A stretch of 60,498 nt of DNA from Pleurotus djamor (Eukaryota; Basidiomycota; Agaricomycetes; Agaricales; Pleurotaceae), in contig JAPEVF010000244.1 in NCBI GenBank assembly GCA_029747585.1, positions 1 to 60,498 on the forward strand, given 5' to 3'. The position numbers and the translations under genes were made by a program. The notes under the pieces are model-generated. The model was not told the DNA's origin. It made no database searches and saw only the letters and a program-made list of their open reading frames with translations. Each line of letters begins with the position of its first letter. Positions within the stretch are counted from its first letter, which is position 1. Shown piece by piece: positions 49,215-60,002 of the stretch.

Positions 49215-50703
49215 GACGGTGATGGTGGTAGGAAAGAAAGAAGTTTTGGTAAAAGTTGGAGGTGGTAGATATATTAGTTAAGACCCCGGGTTTGGTGGGT
49301 TTGCCGGCGTAGCCGAAGTTTCTGTCCCCATCAGGGCCTTTCTCCTCGAAGCCCATGTAACTCATGAGCTATGAGGAAGATCTTCCTCACCAAACCCGAG
49401 TAAGCTTTGAATTTCAAAAAANGGTGTGAAGACAAGTCTCAATACAGTCTTCCATATGGCTTATCCGGCAATCAATGCTCAAGTCATGAACTCTTAGCAG
49501 CACCTCGAGCAGCTCATCCAACGTCAATCCTTGTGAGAGCTAGGCCCGACGATGTGATGGCGATGATCCAGAAACAGCGGAACGTCAAAACCGTGGATGG
49601 CGGCTTGTCAAACACTGCTTTATTCTAGTCGGGTCTCAAGTATTTGCACTGTGATGATCTGTCTTACTTTTGATCCATAAAACAGCTTGAGTTCATCCGT
49701 GAAACGACCAAAACGAGTCGGACATGAATACAAGATGCATGTTACACGAGGAGCAGCACCAGGCTTCACACTCCTATCTCCTGGGTGACTCCCAAATAGC
49801 CCCTTTCTGTAGTGCACCGCCGCGCAAAATTGTCTCATCATCATCATCATCGGCAAGGAAGCTACCGGCTGAGAGTAAGTCGTACATTGATTGATCAAGG
49901 CGGATTCGGGGAAAGGACAGTTTTAAAAATGACAGATATGCTATTTAGGCCAGTCCATAGACGTCTCCAAGAGACCCTACGCCAACCCACTCAAGGCTGA
50001 TCAATGATTGTCCAAGTTCCGTAAATTCAAATAAGCGAAGTGATACAGTGGAATTATCAGGCGTTGATAGCTAAAATAGCTCGCAAATGAATGGCACGGA
50101 CATGGGAGGATTGAAGGGCGTACGGGATACGGAATACGGAATTCAGCGATAATGATACAACGGTGAAACGAAGGAAAGCAAGAGAACCAAACTGTAAGAT
50201 TGTAATTTCTATCTGCTACATACACATGCATGGATAAAGAAGATAAATGCCAGGTGCCTCCTTGAGAAGCCTATTCAATGTGATACCAATGGGTGTGGGT
50301 TTGTCATGAGATCGAGAGAGGAAAGCGGGAAACAGAGAAGGAAATGACTAGTGGATACCAGTAAAAAGGTAGCGGATACGTAGCCTAATATAACAACTAA
50401 CGAGGTACTTGCGATGACAATGGACAATGACGCAGACGCATGCACGGATGTAGAGAAAAAGACAAAGAGAAAGGACGTTCGTTGACCAGACTGAAGAGAG
50501 GAAGAAAACGTCATTTCACAAGAAAAACCGGACGTGGAAGGAAAAATGGAGGAATATGGAGTGCATCAGAAATCGTCAACAGAAACGGGGGAGAAGGGCG
50601 AAATTAAAAAAGACAGGTAAGATGATGAGAAGGAGAGCCGGGTAAGTGAACAAATCTTTATATATTCATCAAACCGTGGCTCGCTTGATCATCTAGAAAA
50701 TGG
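49215..50703. other. Lon promoter side and importin 3' flank
   Basis: About 1.5 kb without a supportable gene. A TATA-like TAATATAT on the minus strand near 49268-49276, about 60 bases before the Lon start, is a plausible promoter element. An open minus frame just upstream of it (MSYMGFEEKG, 49365) would lie outside the transcript. One N is at 49422. The last 400 bases are probably the importin 3' untranslated region. Confidence 0.4.
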
Positions 50704-53700
50704 TCACGCGATGAGATTCGAGTCCTCGTAAGACTGAGCAGATATAAGACGCATTACCTCTCGAGCCCAACGCATGGTCTTCCTCGTCTCACTGGAGACA
50801 CGGGGTTTACTCCTCATCTCAGTGGCAACCCACTCTGAGAGGAGCAGGTTCTTAATGTCTCCATTGGGGAAGCAATCCGCAATATCTCCCAAGAGGCCAT
50901 AAGACAGCTTCGCAAGTGTATCAGTCCGCTCTTCGTCAGTGAGGCAGCGACGAATAAGATCGAGGATGTGGGGAACATGTGGCAGAAGAACGCCAACTAC
51001 ACAGGTCCGCATCAGATAATCACAATCTTGGAAGAAACAACACGCAACAACATACCTTTCTGGGTGTTCTTGAACCCAGTCACAACTCCGGTGTACGCTT
51101 CTAGAATACCCTCACGAAGTTGATTCACATAGTCGACGAGATCATAATCGAGCTGCGGGGAAAGGGACGAAAGATGGGTATACTGGGATAGATAAGCTGA
51201 ACATCACTAACCGGTGCCGGCTGGACGGCTCCTGCCTGTCCCAAAACGGTCATCGTCGTGCTGAGGTACGGCTCAAACTGGGGCCCAATTGCCAAAGCAA
51301 TGTCGCCAAAGCATGACAAGATCGAGATCTTGACGTTGCGATTCAAGATATCACTCTGCAGATTCTCAAGGAGGACCTGCATGAATGGCCCAGCGTAAGC
51401 GGCGCTCTGCTCTCCTAGCGCACGAGAGATATCCCCGATGATGCCGACGGCCACCGTGCACAGCTGAGTGTCTTCATGTGCCTTCAGGGCGGGGTAAAGA
51501 GAAGGCAAGAACGCTTGAATATACGTCGCAAAGGCGGTCTCGAGGGCTAACATTGCAATGAGGCTCTGGTCATGCATATGGGAAGGACAAACATACCCGA
51601 GGCCAAGGACCCGACTACTAAGAAGGCATCTTCCAAGACTGTCGATGTTTTCCCGGCAGCCTGAATGAGCTGCAGGATCACTGTCATGATACGGTCTGCG
51701 AGCGGCTTGATGGTATCCCCGAGTTTTCGTATCACGCTCTGCAGGATTGCTATGAGGAATAGGATGTGGCGCTGATATTAAAAGAACGTACGATGACGAC
51801 GCTACAGAAGTTGCTTTGGAGCTCATTCCAGTTATTACGGTCATCCACGCCAACAATTTGATTCTGAGATCAAGTTTAGAATGAGTTCAACACGGAATAA
51901 GAGAAGGACACACATGCATGCTAAGTAGGTGTTCCATGCGCTGGAGGATAGCAAGGACAACGTTGTGCACTACTGATATTGTATCTGGTGCAGAATGGGT
52001 GACGTATGAAGTAAGTGCCTCATAGGCAGCAGTCCTGAAGTTCGATTCGTTTCCAGTCCTAAAAATTACGGAATTAGTTCACAGAGAGTAGAGGCATAAA
52101 GGGCGGTCCACGTACGTCTCAGTGATACGAAGAAGAGCTTGAACGACACCTTCGAAGTACGGCGACAGAGGACCCGTTGTCACATTGTCGCCTTCCTCCT
52201 CATAGAACATCGACAATTGATCAGCAAGATTCATAAGCGCCCAACAACAGTTCGCAACGATACGAGGGGTATCTTGCAAGCCATTGACCAAAGCCGTGAC
52301 GAGAGGATTAAGGACATCGGGCTTGATGGCCTGCACCATCAAATCACATATGCGTCCAAGGGTCCATGCAGTTGTATCCTTGACGTGAGAGTTGTTGTCG
52401 GTCATCATCATATCAATGAGCAGAGGAAGGGCTTGGTGGACGAGGGGAGTGACGACCATGGGGTCGGGGCCTTCGAGGATAGAACCAAAAGTCATCACGG
52501 CCGCCTCACGGAAATGCCAATCTGGTGACTTGATGTGGGCTTCAATGAAGGGAATGGCGAGGGGAACGATGGCATCCATGACAGCGCCGGCCTGTAATGA
52601 CAAACATGTACCAGCAGCCATGGACACATTCCATTCATCTTCGTCAGCGTCTTCCTCTTGCTTGGTGAGAAGCTGGAACAGGACGGGGAGCGTCTCGCTC
52701 AAGGCAACCTTCGCGAAATGTCTTGACTCAGTCTCGGGCGTCTCTCCATAATCACGAGCCTAAAACAATGACGTATGAGTCTCTGCAGCTGAAGATGAGA
52801 AGGAAGGGTATTACCTCTTGAGCTTCAAGAGCAAGTTCAATTTCTTCTTCGCAAACAGTCGACCAGAATTCAACCGCTTGGAGAGCCACGCGTTCATCAG
52901 GATGTTTCATTCCCATAACGGTGAGCTGTGAAATCGATAAGGCAAGGCATACTGTAAATGAGGGGGTTTCGACTCACACCGAACAAAGCTTGTTCCATGT
53001 AGATGGCCATCTTATCGTAATATAGACTCATGATACGAACGAGACATTCGAAAGCGCCGACTTGCACATGGACGGAAGGGTTTTGGGTGGCCTCGCAGAC
53101 CACCTGCATGATGTAATTGCGCTCGCCCTTCACAATGTTAGTCAATGAGAATCCTGACGTGATGACTGCGACGCAGTACTCACCTCACGGTCGAAGTTCT
53201 CACGAACGAACTCTAACGAATTGTAGAGAGCGTGGATGGCGGCAAGTTGAACCTCATGGGAAGGTTCCTCCTTACGCGCACCATGTATTACCGCAGTGAG
53301 GATTTCATTTGATCGAAGACTAAGAATTTCCGGTTTCTTGAAAAACACCAATCAGGAAAACGAAGATCCAAGAACAAGCCAAAGACATACTATAGATTCA
53401 CAGATAAATCCAATGGCCTGTAAAGTGGCAATTCTAAGGTTTGTATTCGTTGCCTGGTTGACATTTGCAAGTAGGGTCCCAATCAAATCGCCCCATTGAT
53501 TATTTGGAAGGTCTACAGCAGCAAGGGCTGACACGACTTGGGCGGCAACCGACCCTGCCTTTTGTGTCGTCGAGGCCAAAGCAGCAAGGGAGTTTGCTCT
53601 GACTTTGCCCTTGGTGTCAGCATCGATGGCATCCCACCTTCTGGAGTAATCAGATTGTCGAGCGGCCTCCTACCATTGTGGAAGGTGGTAGGCAGATGTG

Positions 53701-54081
53701 AGTCAAAGACAAAGCGGAACTAGATAAGACGTACCCTAGCCGACAAAGCATTCTTCAAGGCAATCCCTGCCGCGTTGCGAGCTATTATCGGTGCATCCTC
53801 CGCGGCCAGTACGGACGAAAGCATCAATGTGTACTGGGGCTAGATTTTGGGGCATTTTAGGCCTTGTCAGACAACTTTGCAAGTCAATGATGTTGGGCTG
53901 GCGCAACTCACAGGGTTATCCCTCAGCGCAGTTTCGAGCTGTTGGGTAGCATTTTCACGCGTAGTTTGGTCTGAAGAGCAAGTAGCAGCCCCAGTAAGCA
54001 AAATACATCTCGTAGAACGCGACAAAGGCGAAGTGGCACACCCGGAGAAATGGTATTCGCAAGGAGTTCTACGGTATTCAT
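50704..54081 (-). CDS. KAP95: Importin subunit beta-1 (Kap95)
   Basis: The nuclear import receptor that carries importin-alpha/NLS cargo through the nuclear pore and releases it on Ran-GTP binding. The start [13 protein letters not shown] (54081) is followed by an intron and then [14 protein letters not shown], the importin-beta N-terminal signature. HEAT repeats follow throughout, for example [35 protein letters not shown] and [18 protein letters not shown]. The acidic loop [13 protein letters not shown], which in this family contacts Ran and importin-alpha, is present near 52640. The last exon (51012-50704) ends with [14 protein letters not shown]. About ten introns interrupt it and all joined segments stay in frame. 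Length of about 860 residues matches the family. It is divergent from LSM7, with 265 bases between start codons. Confidence 0.94.
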
Positions 54082-54346
54082 GTTGCACTTGGGCGTTGGT
54101 ATTCGTTTTCAAAGCTGATAAGAATGGATAACGACTGATCCTCGTAAAAAGTCGTAGAGAGAGACCAGGGATGGTCGATGGTGAAAAAGAAGAGATGTGG
54201 TGAAGAGATCGTTGTGGTTGAGGGGAAGGAACAAATGAATATTTGGGACAAACGTAATTTTTCAGGATTACCTTTGGGTTGCTTTGGTCACACAATTTAG
54301 CGCGCAAGACTTATCAACACGCAATCACCTTCCCTTTGTTCTTATC
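54082..54346. promoter_or_regulatory. Shared divergent promoter of importin-beta and LSM7
   Basis: Only 265 bases separate the two start codons on opposite strands, so the interval must hold both promoters and 5' leaders. No clear TATA box is seen on either strand, in contrast with the secondary-metabolism and secreted-enzyme genes, as expected for constitutive genes. Confidence 0.5.
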
Positions 54347-54890
54347 CATGGATCGAGTCAGTATTTTCCCCAAAGCTTTTGAGCACTTTCGTATAGACTA
54401 AACTCTTAGGGTCGTGGCTTTGCCAGAGGTGGACGCGGTGGTGGAGGGGCCCCAAAAGGTCGTGGCCCACCCGGATCGCAACCAACCATGGATAAGCCCA
54501 AGCGAGAGGCGATCCTTGATCTTTCAAAATACGTGAATGAACGTATTCGTGTCAAGTTTACGGGCGGTCGTGAAGGTGTGGCTCAACTTATTGGCATGAA
54601 AAAATGTCCAAAACAACTTACTTTTCTCTGCCATGACAGTGACTGGTATATTGAAAGGTTACGACCAATTGTTGAACTTGGTACTGGACGAAGTAACAGA
54701 GGATGTGGAGGGTGAGGTTGACACAGGAAGCCATGCTTCATGGTCGTGTTATACTCATGTTTGCCTTATAGACCCCGAACCACGCACACGAACTCTTGGT
54801 TTGGTCGTCTTACGAGGCCCTACGATTACCCTCCTCAGTCCAGTAGACGGTTCAGACGAAATCGCCAATCCATTTATGGCGCAGGAATAA
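54347..54890 (+). CDS. LSM7: U6 snRNA-associated Sm-like protein LSm7
   Basis: A subunit of the LSm1-7 ring (cytoplasmic mRNA decay) and the LSm2-8 ring (nuclear U6 snRNA). Four exons: 54347-54355, 54411-54575, 54640-54711, 54772-54890. The protein starts MDR and continues into a glycine/arginine-rich extension (GRGFARGGRGGGG, then PKGRGPPG). The Sm fold follows: EAILDLSKYVNERIRVKF, VTGILKGYDQLLNLVLDEV (Sm1), then LGLVVLRGPTITLLSP, in which RG is the Sm2 signature. It ends EIANPFMAQE. The length of about 120 residues fits. The RG-rich extension is common in fungal LSm7 and could be methylated or bind RNA. Confidence 0.93.
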
Positions 54891-55320
54891 TTGACCACTG
54901 CTTGCTCTCTTTGCCTTCGTGAGTGTTCAGTAGCTTCGACTTTTAACAACGCCTGACACGGTCGTCCCACGAAGGACTTGCTTGTTTTATGTTGTGTATA
55001 CACGTAAAGGGACTTCACGACGTTGCTTGTATAAACTCTCCGCGCCACGACGTAATATAAAGCACATGCCGACTGATTGCCATGAGCAATGGGCTCTCTA
55101 CGCCTTCAACTGAAAGTACGCTTCTTGGTGAAGTTCACGTTGCCCCCCTGGACCCTTTTGGCTTCAATACGTTCCCATACTTATTCTCGAACTTGGGAGG
55201 CTCATCTACATAACAGCGGATCAACATCCACCTGGTGCAAGAACGAAAGACCAAGACACGATGAACTTCCGAACACAAACAACGATCCGTAGGTGCTGTC
55301 CGCGACCTTGCCGCTATAGG
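54891..55320. other. Intergenic downstream of LSM7
   Basis: Probably the LSM7 3' flank. A plus-strand frame from the ATG at 55083 (MSNGLSTPSTESTLLGEVHV) is open for about 43 codons, but nothing supports it as a gene. Confidence 0.35.
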
Positions 55321-55749
55321 CTACTTCTGCGTCCACGAGAGCGCGACGCGCCATTTCCTGTCAAATGATGAGCAACCTTTTGAACTAACAGAGTTCTCCA
55401 ATACCTGGATACGCTGGTTGATTGCAGCGAGCTCCGTAGCCTGGCATTGCGAGGACCTGCTGGCCCAGCCAAAGATAATCCCTCAATATTCCCTTTCCCA
55501 TATGGTGAGGAGTAAGTTGTCCTCGAAGAACCATCCTTCATCATCCCGTGCACCTAATGCTACGCACTCTTCTGCAGCGACATTTGAGAAGGATAGATTC
55601 TGTTGCAGCATCAACGCAATGGGGCCAAAGAAGATGAGGGGGATGACCTACAGCGTAGAGACCTTGCGGTAGCTGGTTGGTAAACTTTCCTGTCAGTTCT
55701 CGTCGAGTTTCGACGGGGAGACTTCCTCAACAAGTGGAGTTTGGGCCAT
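55321..55749 (-). CDS. Possible small hypothetical gene with an in-frame TGA
   Basis: A minus-strand ATG at 55749 (MAQTPLVEE) lies about 55 bases downstream of a clean TATA box (GGTATAAATA, 55801-55810). If an intron spans about 55722-55650, its frame joins a hydrophobic stretch (VIPLIFFGPIALMLQQN), then AEECVALGARDDEGWFFEDN, and after one TGA at 55483-55485 continues in the same frame to a coiled-coil-like ELAAINQRIQVLENSVSSK and a stop at 55321. The donor would be weak (GTCTCC). Either another intron removes the TGA, the gene is broken, or the frame is chance. I recognise no family. Confidence 0.3.
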
Positions 55750-56607
55750 GATTCTGTGTGGAAGCTACTGCTGAGTTGATTTCTCCCCCTTCAACGAGGT
55801 TATTTATACCAGATTTCCGTGCAGTAGTGGCCTGAATGTCCATATCAGACCGTCTTGGACGCCTGTCAATCGAATACCCTTCCTGCAACCGGTAAGCATC
55901 AATGTCCTTGACTCAAAGTGCCTCGGTATTGTTCACACTTCAGGTTAGTCCAGGATGCAAAGGCTGAACAAGAAACCCAGAACCTTCATCGCGTACCTTT
56001 CAATGCTCATTGACGGCATCATCAAGCTCCGAACAGCAAAGAGTACTAAAGAGCAACTAGAAAGTCCCTCGTTGTGGTCTTCGACACCGCAGTAGAGTGA
56101 GCCACCCACGCGCTCCTGTCTTCCATAGTCCTCGCACGACTCTGCTATCCATCGACAACTTCAAGTAGACCAACACTTCACTGATACAAGGCCCAGCGAG
56201 TTATCACACGCGGTACTCGAATTGGCCAAAATAACAAGGCACACCGTCGTTCCTTGACCTGCCCGCAATGTCGTTCAATTCGCTATATCTGGGTACAAGA
56301 CTCTTCTACTCAAGTGCTCCAGCGCGAGTATGTACCTGGACCTTACGGATCGTACCAGCGGCCGACATCGTAACCCTCTTGACAAGGCTTCACGGAGCTC
56401 AAAATGACAGTGACTCCGCTGAGACGTCTCCGTTTTTTGACGCGTGCGGTTCCTCGCCATCTCTTCTGACCTGGCTTTGACTAACGCGACTTCAAGGCTC
56501 CCTCTTTCTTTTTCCGACCATTCGGATATGCGCGCGCGTATAAAATACGAAGTGCTGCGACGCAACCCCCAGCCCGGCTTAATCGAAATCCCACTGACAC
56601 CTCCGAA
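55750..56607. other. Intergenic with two TATA boxes
   Basis: No gene supported. TATA boxes are seen at 55801-55810 (minus) and 56539-56546 (plus), serving the two flanking starts. Confidence 0.4.
56539..56546 (+). promoter_or_regulatory. TATA box of the nuclease-like gene
   Basis: GTATAAAATA lies about 70 bases before the start codon at 56608, in keeping with other TATA-containing genes in the window. Confidence 0.5.
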
Positions 56608-57922
56608 ATGGCAACAACACCTATCGATTTCTTCAACGGACTCGATCTCAAGGTCAAGCAAGATTTCCTCGGCAAGTCCGGTGCTTTGCCCGGGCTCTAC
56701 GCAAATTATAATGTAAGTTCGATCTCACCTCAAACCATGAACGCATATTCATTCCACTGACCTCGAACCACGCAACGTGTGCAAAGACGATCTCATTTTC
56801 AACCCTTGAAGAGGTCCATCTCGTTGCTCTAGGAGCCTCGGCACCAACGGAATATTTCTTCGCGCCTTCGCTCTTACCTGATGTCAACAATACTCGTGGA
56901 TATCTCCATCACATCCTCAACCCACCAAACCAAGTTCAGCCAGTTCAAATCCAAGTCAATGGCAATGACCTCGTCGCATCCACTAACAAAATGATTAACT
57001 ACAAAAGACACTCTGTCACCTGGGCCTCTCCGGTGAGAATACAAGCATTTTCCTTCTTTATTAGCCGTATTTATTGGTTCATACATACTCTATAGGAAAT
57101 GACAAGACGCAGTCTTGTCGATGAAGTCGTGACGCTTGCTATCAAGGTTGCCAATGATTCACTTCACCACCTTGTACTATTCGCCGAAGAGCACGAATAC
57201 GACTCCAAAGTGGGCACGGCAGCCCATGGTGTCAGCTTCCGCAGACAGAATAGAGATTACATCCTTACCGGACCCATCGACTACGTTACTGTCTCTCTAG
57301 ACAACCAAGTCGCTCAAGCCAACCTCAGTGCGTCCTTGACCTAACGTTCTGAGGTCTTACGCTGATTGATCACATGACTTTGTTACAGCAAATGCGACCC
57401 TTGCCGGTCAGCAACTGCAAGTCCAACACCTCGCCGCCGCTAGACGCGCAACCTGTCCGATCGAGGTCAAAGTGGAAGCCAAAGCCATCGCCAAGTCCAC
57501 TGGTCTTTTCAATGCAGGCGTTTGTCAGGCATTCGCCCAAGCGGTCGTCGTGTAAGCGTCTTGTTTCAGTTTCATCATTCACATCGCCAATCCTGACTTG
57601 TTCATTTAGTGGCAGGGCAAACGCCTACGGGCAACACTACCCATTCATCCTCACCGACGGCAATGTGTGGATATTCTCTGTGTTTCATAATGCTCAAAAC
57701 AATTCAAACTGGTATTACACCTGGATGACCTGGGACCTAGATGCCACGAAGCTAGAAATGATCGTCAAGATGCTCGTAACCTGGGTAAGGGTATACTGCC
57801 CCTCTCTACACCCGTCACTAACGGAAAACTAGATGTGTGTCCCAACCACTCAAATCTATACGGCTCTGACCGCTCGCCGCACCGCGAATACCGCGTCGTT
57901 TGTGAGGGAACACACTTTCTAG
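56608..57922 (+). CDS. Unrecognised protein with PD-(D/E)XK-like signature
   Basis: A protein of about 320 residues in six exons, all joining in frame with standard splice sites. It starts MATTPIDFFNGLDLKVKQDF. The middle carries RRSLVDEVVTLAIKVANDS, a helix with an early acidic residue. Then come DYILTGPIDYVTVSL (aspartate at 57279-57281) and CPIEVKVEAKA (glutamate 57463-57465, lysine 57469-57471), followed by a helix with FAQAV and the strand pair PFILTDGNVWIFSVF. The order helix-E, beta-PxD, beta-ExK, helix, beta is the core layout of PD-(D/E)XK nucleases and of nuclease-like effector domains in fungi. I cannot name the family. It has no signal peptide, no membrane segment and no second domain. 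A DNA- or RNA-directed role is inferred from the motif only. Confidence 0.7.
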
Positions 57923-58234
57923 GGCTTTCGTGTGCATTATTTCTTACTGTAAAATCGTCGTAAAATGTGTGTCACGGGGTTATCGATTTATCTTTCAGAC
58001 GTAATTCCACCAACTCAAGTCAAAAGCATGACAATCGATTCCGTGAGGTCAAGGGCATAACAAATCTATTCGCAGCTCCGCAAACGTGCTTTGACAGCGG
58101 TCTATGCCCTCGGCAATCCTTAGTAACGTTTGTCAACTCGTTGAGACCATGAGGTGTACTCTTAGTCCAATTACTCTCGTCGCGTAAACCGTAGGCACTT
58201 GCAGCCAGTTGTCGTTACCTTCGTCGCGCCTTAC

Positions 58235-58933
58235 ATGAACACCATCCCGTTCCCCGTCTTTTGCTCACCGAGCCTTTCGCCTCTCATGACGACTCCAACA
58301 CCCATCATAATCGGGCCCTCTCCCCTCCCCCCTGGATCCTCACTGGGAGCAGACTTTACAACCAACGACCGGAGCTTCTCCCCGACACCAATACCCATAC
58401 CCGTGAAGCCAGACTCCAGCCTATCCATCGCCTTCTCCATCCTCCAATCCGCAACCACACAAATCACCACCTCACTGCATCACCAAGAAATTACACCAAC
58501 ATGTGCCGAATCCCTTCGCGCATTGATTTGGTCAGCCCAGGCGTGCCTCTCAGAGCAAGAGCGGTGTCACCAAATCGAGAGACAGTCTATAGACCTCATA
58601 CACGCCGCACAGCGGCTGATCCTTGAAGAAAATGCTCGTCTGAGAGCGCAAACCGAGGAGTTGAAGGGGAAGCTCGAGGCGGTGGAGAATAAAGACGATG
58701 AACAACCAGAGGTGCATCCCGATGATTCAATATCCTGCGCTAGCAGTTCTTCGATATCATCCGTCGCGCCGAGCTTGTTTGTGTCGTGTGAGGCATCGGA
58801 TGTGGGGTCACCTGCCAGAAGTCGGGTCAGCAAATCAGATAGCAGTTCCATCCTCTCCGAGGGCCCTTCCAGTGAGCAGGTCAAAGAATGGGTCGAGAGA
58901 TACTCTCCACGTAGCTCGCCACGAGATCCCTAA
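58235..58933 (+). CDS. Coiled-coil protein of unknown function
   Basis: A single-exon protein of 232 residues from the first ATG of the frame (58235). The amino third is proline-rich (GPSLPPGSS region, SPTPIPIPVKP). A helical middle contains a cysteine-bearing segment (ESLRALIWSAQACLSEQERC) and a coiled coil (AQRLILEENARLRAQTEELK). The tail is serine- and acid-rich. The layout suggests a small bZIP-like or scaffold coiled coil, but no basic DNA-binding region precedes the heptads. A broken copy of the carboxy half lies inverted at 42840-43115, so the gene belongs to a duplicated unit together with the gene-like repeat. No intron is required. Expression and function are unknown. Confidence 0.6.
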   Translation: MNTIPFPVFCSPSLSPLMTTPTPIIIGPSPLPPGSSLGADFTTNDRSFSPTPIPIPVKPDSSLSIAFSILQSATTQITTSLHHQEITPTCAESLRALIWSAQACLSEQERCHQIERQSIDLIHAAQRLILEENARLRAQTEELKGKLEAVENKDDEQPEVHPDDSISCASSSSISSVAPSLFVSCEASDVGSPARSRVSKSDSSSILSEGPSSEQVKEWVERYSPRSSPRDP

Positions 58934-60002
58934 GGTTGTGTTATGGTGTGCCTCACTGCCTATATGGTCGAGGGATGGACTTGCGAAAGACTCACCTTGC
59001 GCATTTGTAGGGTGTCCCCACCCACCTTCAGAGCAAAAATTGTAGCGTTCTTTGCGTAAAACAGTGGTGAAATAGTGGGATTTCTGCGTTATCGATAATG
59101 GCACCAAATTACGCATTCCACATTTGTACACACCCGCAACTGCTCCGCAGACGCTACACCTGCGAGTCTGGATGCTAGCGTATTGAAGGCTGCAAGGTTT
59201 CAAGTGATCGCCGTATCTGAAAGTGGGAGTCGTTGTGCGTCGTGTGATGGCAGGAAGGGAACTTGGTCGAACTCGAGGTAGAAAGCGCCGAAGCCAAGCA
59301 ATTGAGATTCTACCTCACCTTTACGAACGGCCGGTTCGCAGTCTGCGGTCTGTCTTTGACCTTGACTGTCTGTCCCATTCGACCGAATATCCAGCCAACC
59401 TCTACCACACCCCAGAGTGGAAGTCCATCCATGTTTCAAGGAAGATACTCGATGAGGCAGACCCGAAGACAAATCTCGACCAAATGACAAACTTCTCGCA
59501 ATGCACCATAGACACACACCCCGAACGAACCTCGATTGCGACAAACGTATTGATGAATGCTGTGGGCTGGTATCGCTCGTCATAACGAGGAGTTCTATCT
59601 TGTACTTCAACGTTTCAACCTTTGTGTGGTATCGCGTGGCAGTAGGTTTCTGTTCTCTCAAAACTCACAAGTTGTTAAGTTGAGATGATGGAACCAATAG
59701 AATTGACCAGCGCAAACAGCGCAAAGAAACTGTACAAATGGATATATTACTCTACAAAAGGTTGGAAGGTCGAAGAAAACCCTCGTCTCCATGAACTAGT
59801 ACTCTCGAATGTCCTCCAGTATGGCACAGCCTGTGGCCATTCCCTCAATCAGCCTATGCACGAAACGCAGAAAAGGGCTTACCGCCTCCTTCCTTGACCC
59901 AACTCGATACTCAGCTGAGGAGGAGACAGATCCCGATCGCGAAGGACGATATCGAACTCACCTTGAATACCATTCAGTTATCGATACCTCTAAACACATC
60001 CG
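58934..60002. repeat. Middle part of the duplicated unit, second copy
   Basis: From about 59400 to 60002 this matches 42900-42386 in reverse. The stretch 58860-59400 is absent from the other copy. Protein-like fragments occur on the plus strand, for example VELEVESAEAKQLRFYLTFT (about 59263) and YHTPEWKSIHVSRKILDEAD (about 59400-59460), but no complete gene can be drawn. On the minus strand the frame REQKPTATRYHTKVE is shared with the other copy. Confidence 0.6.
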
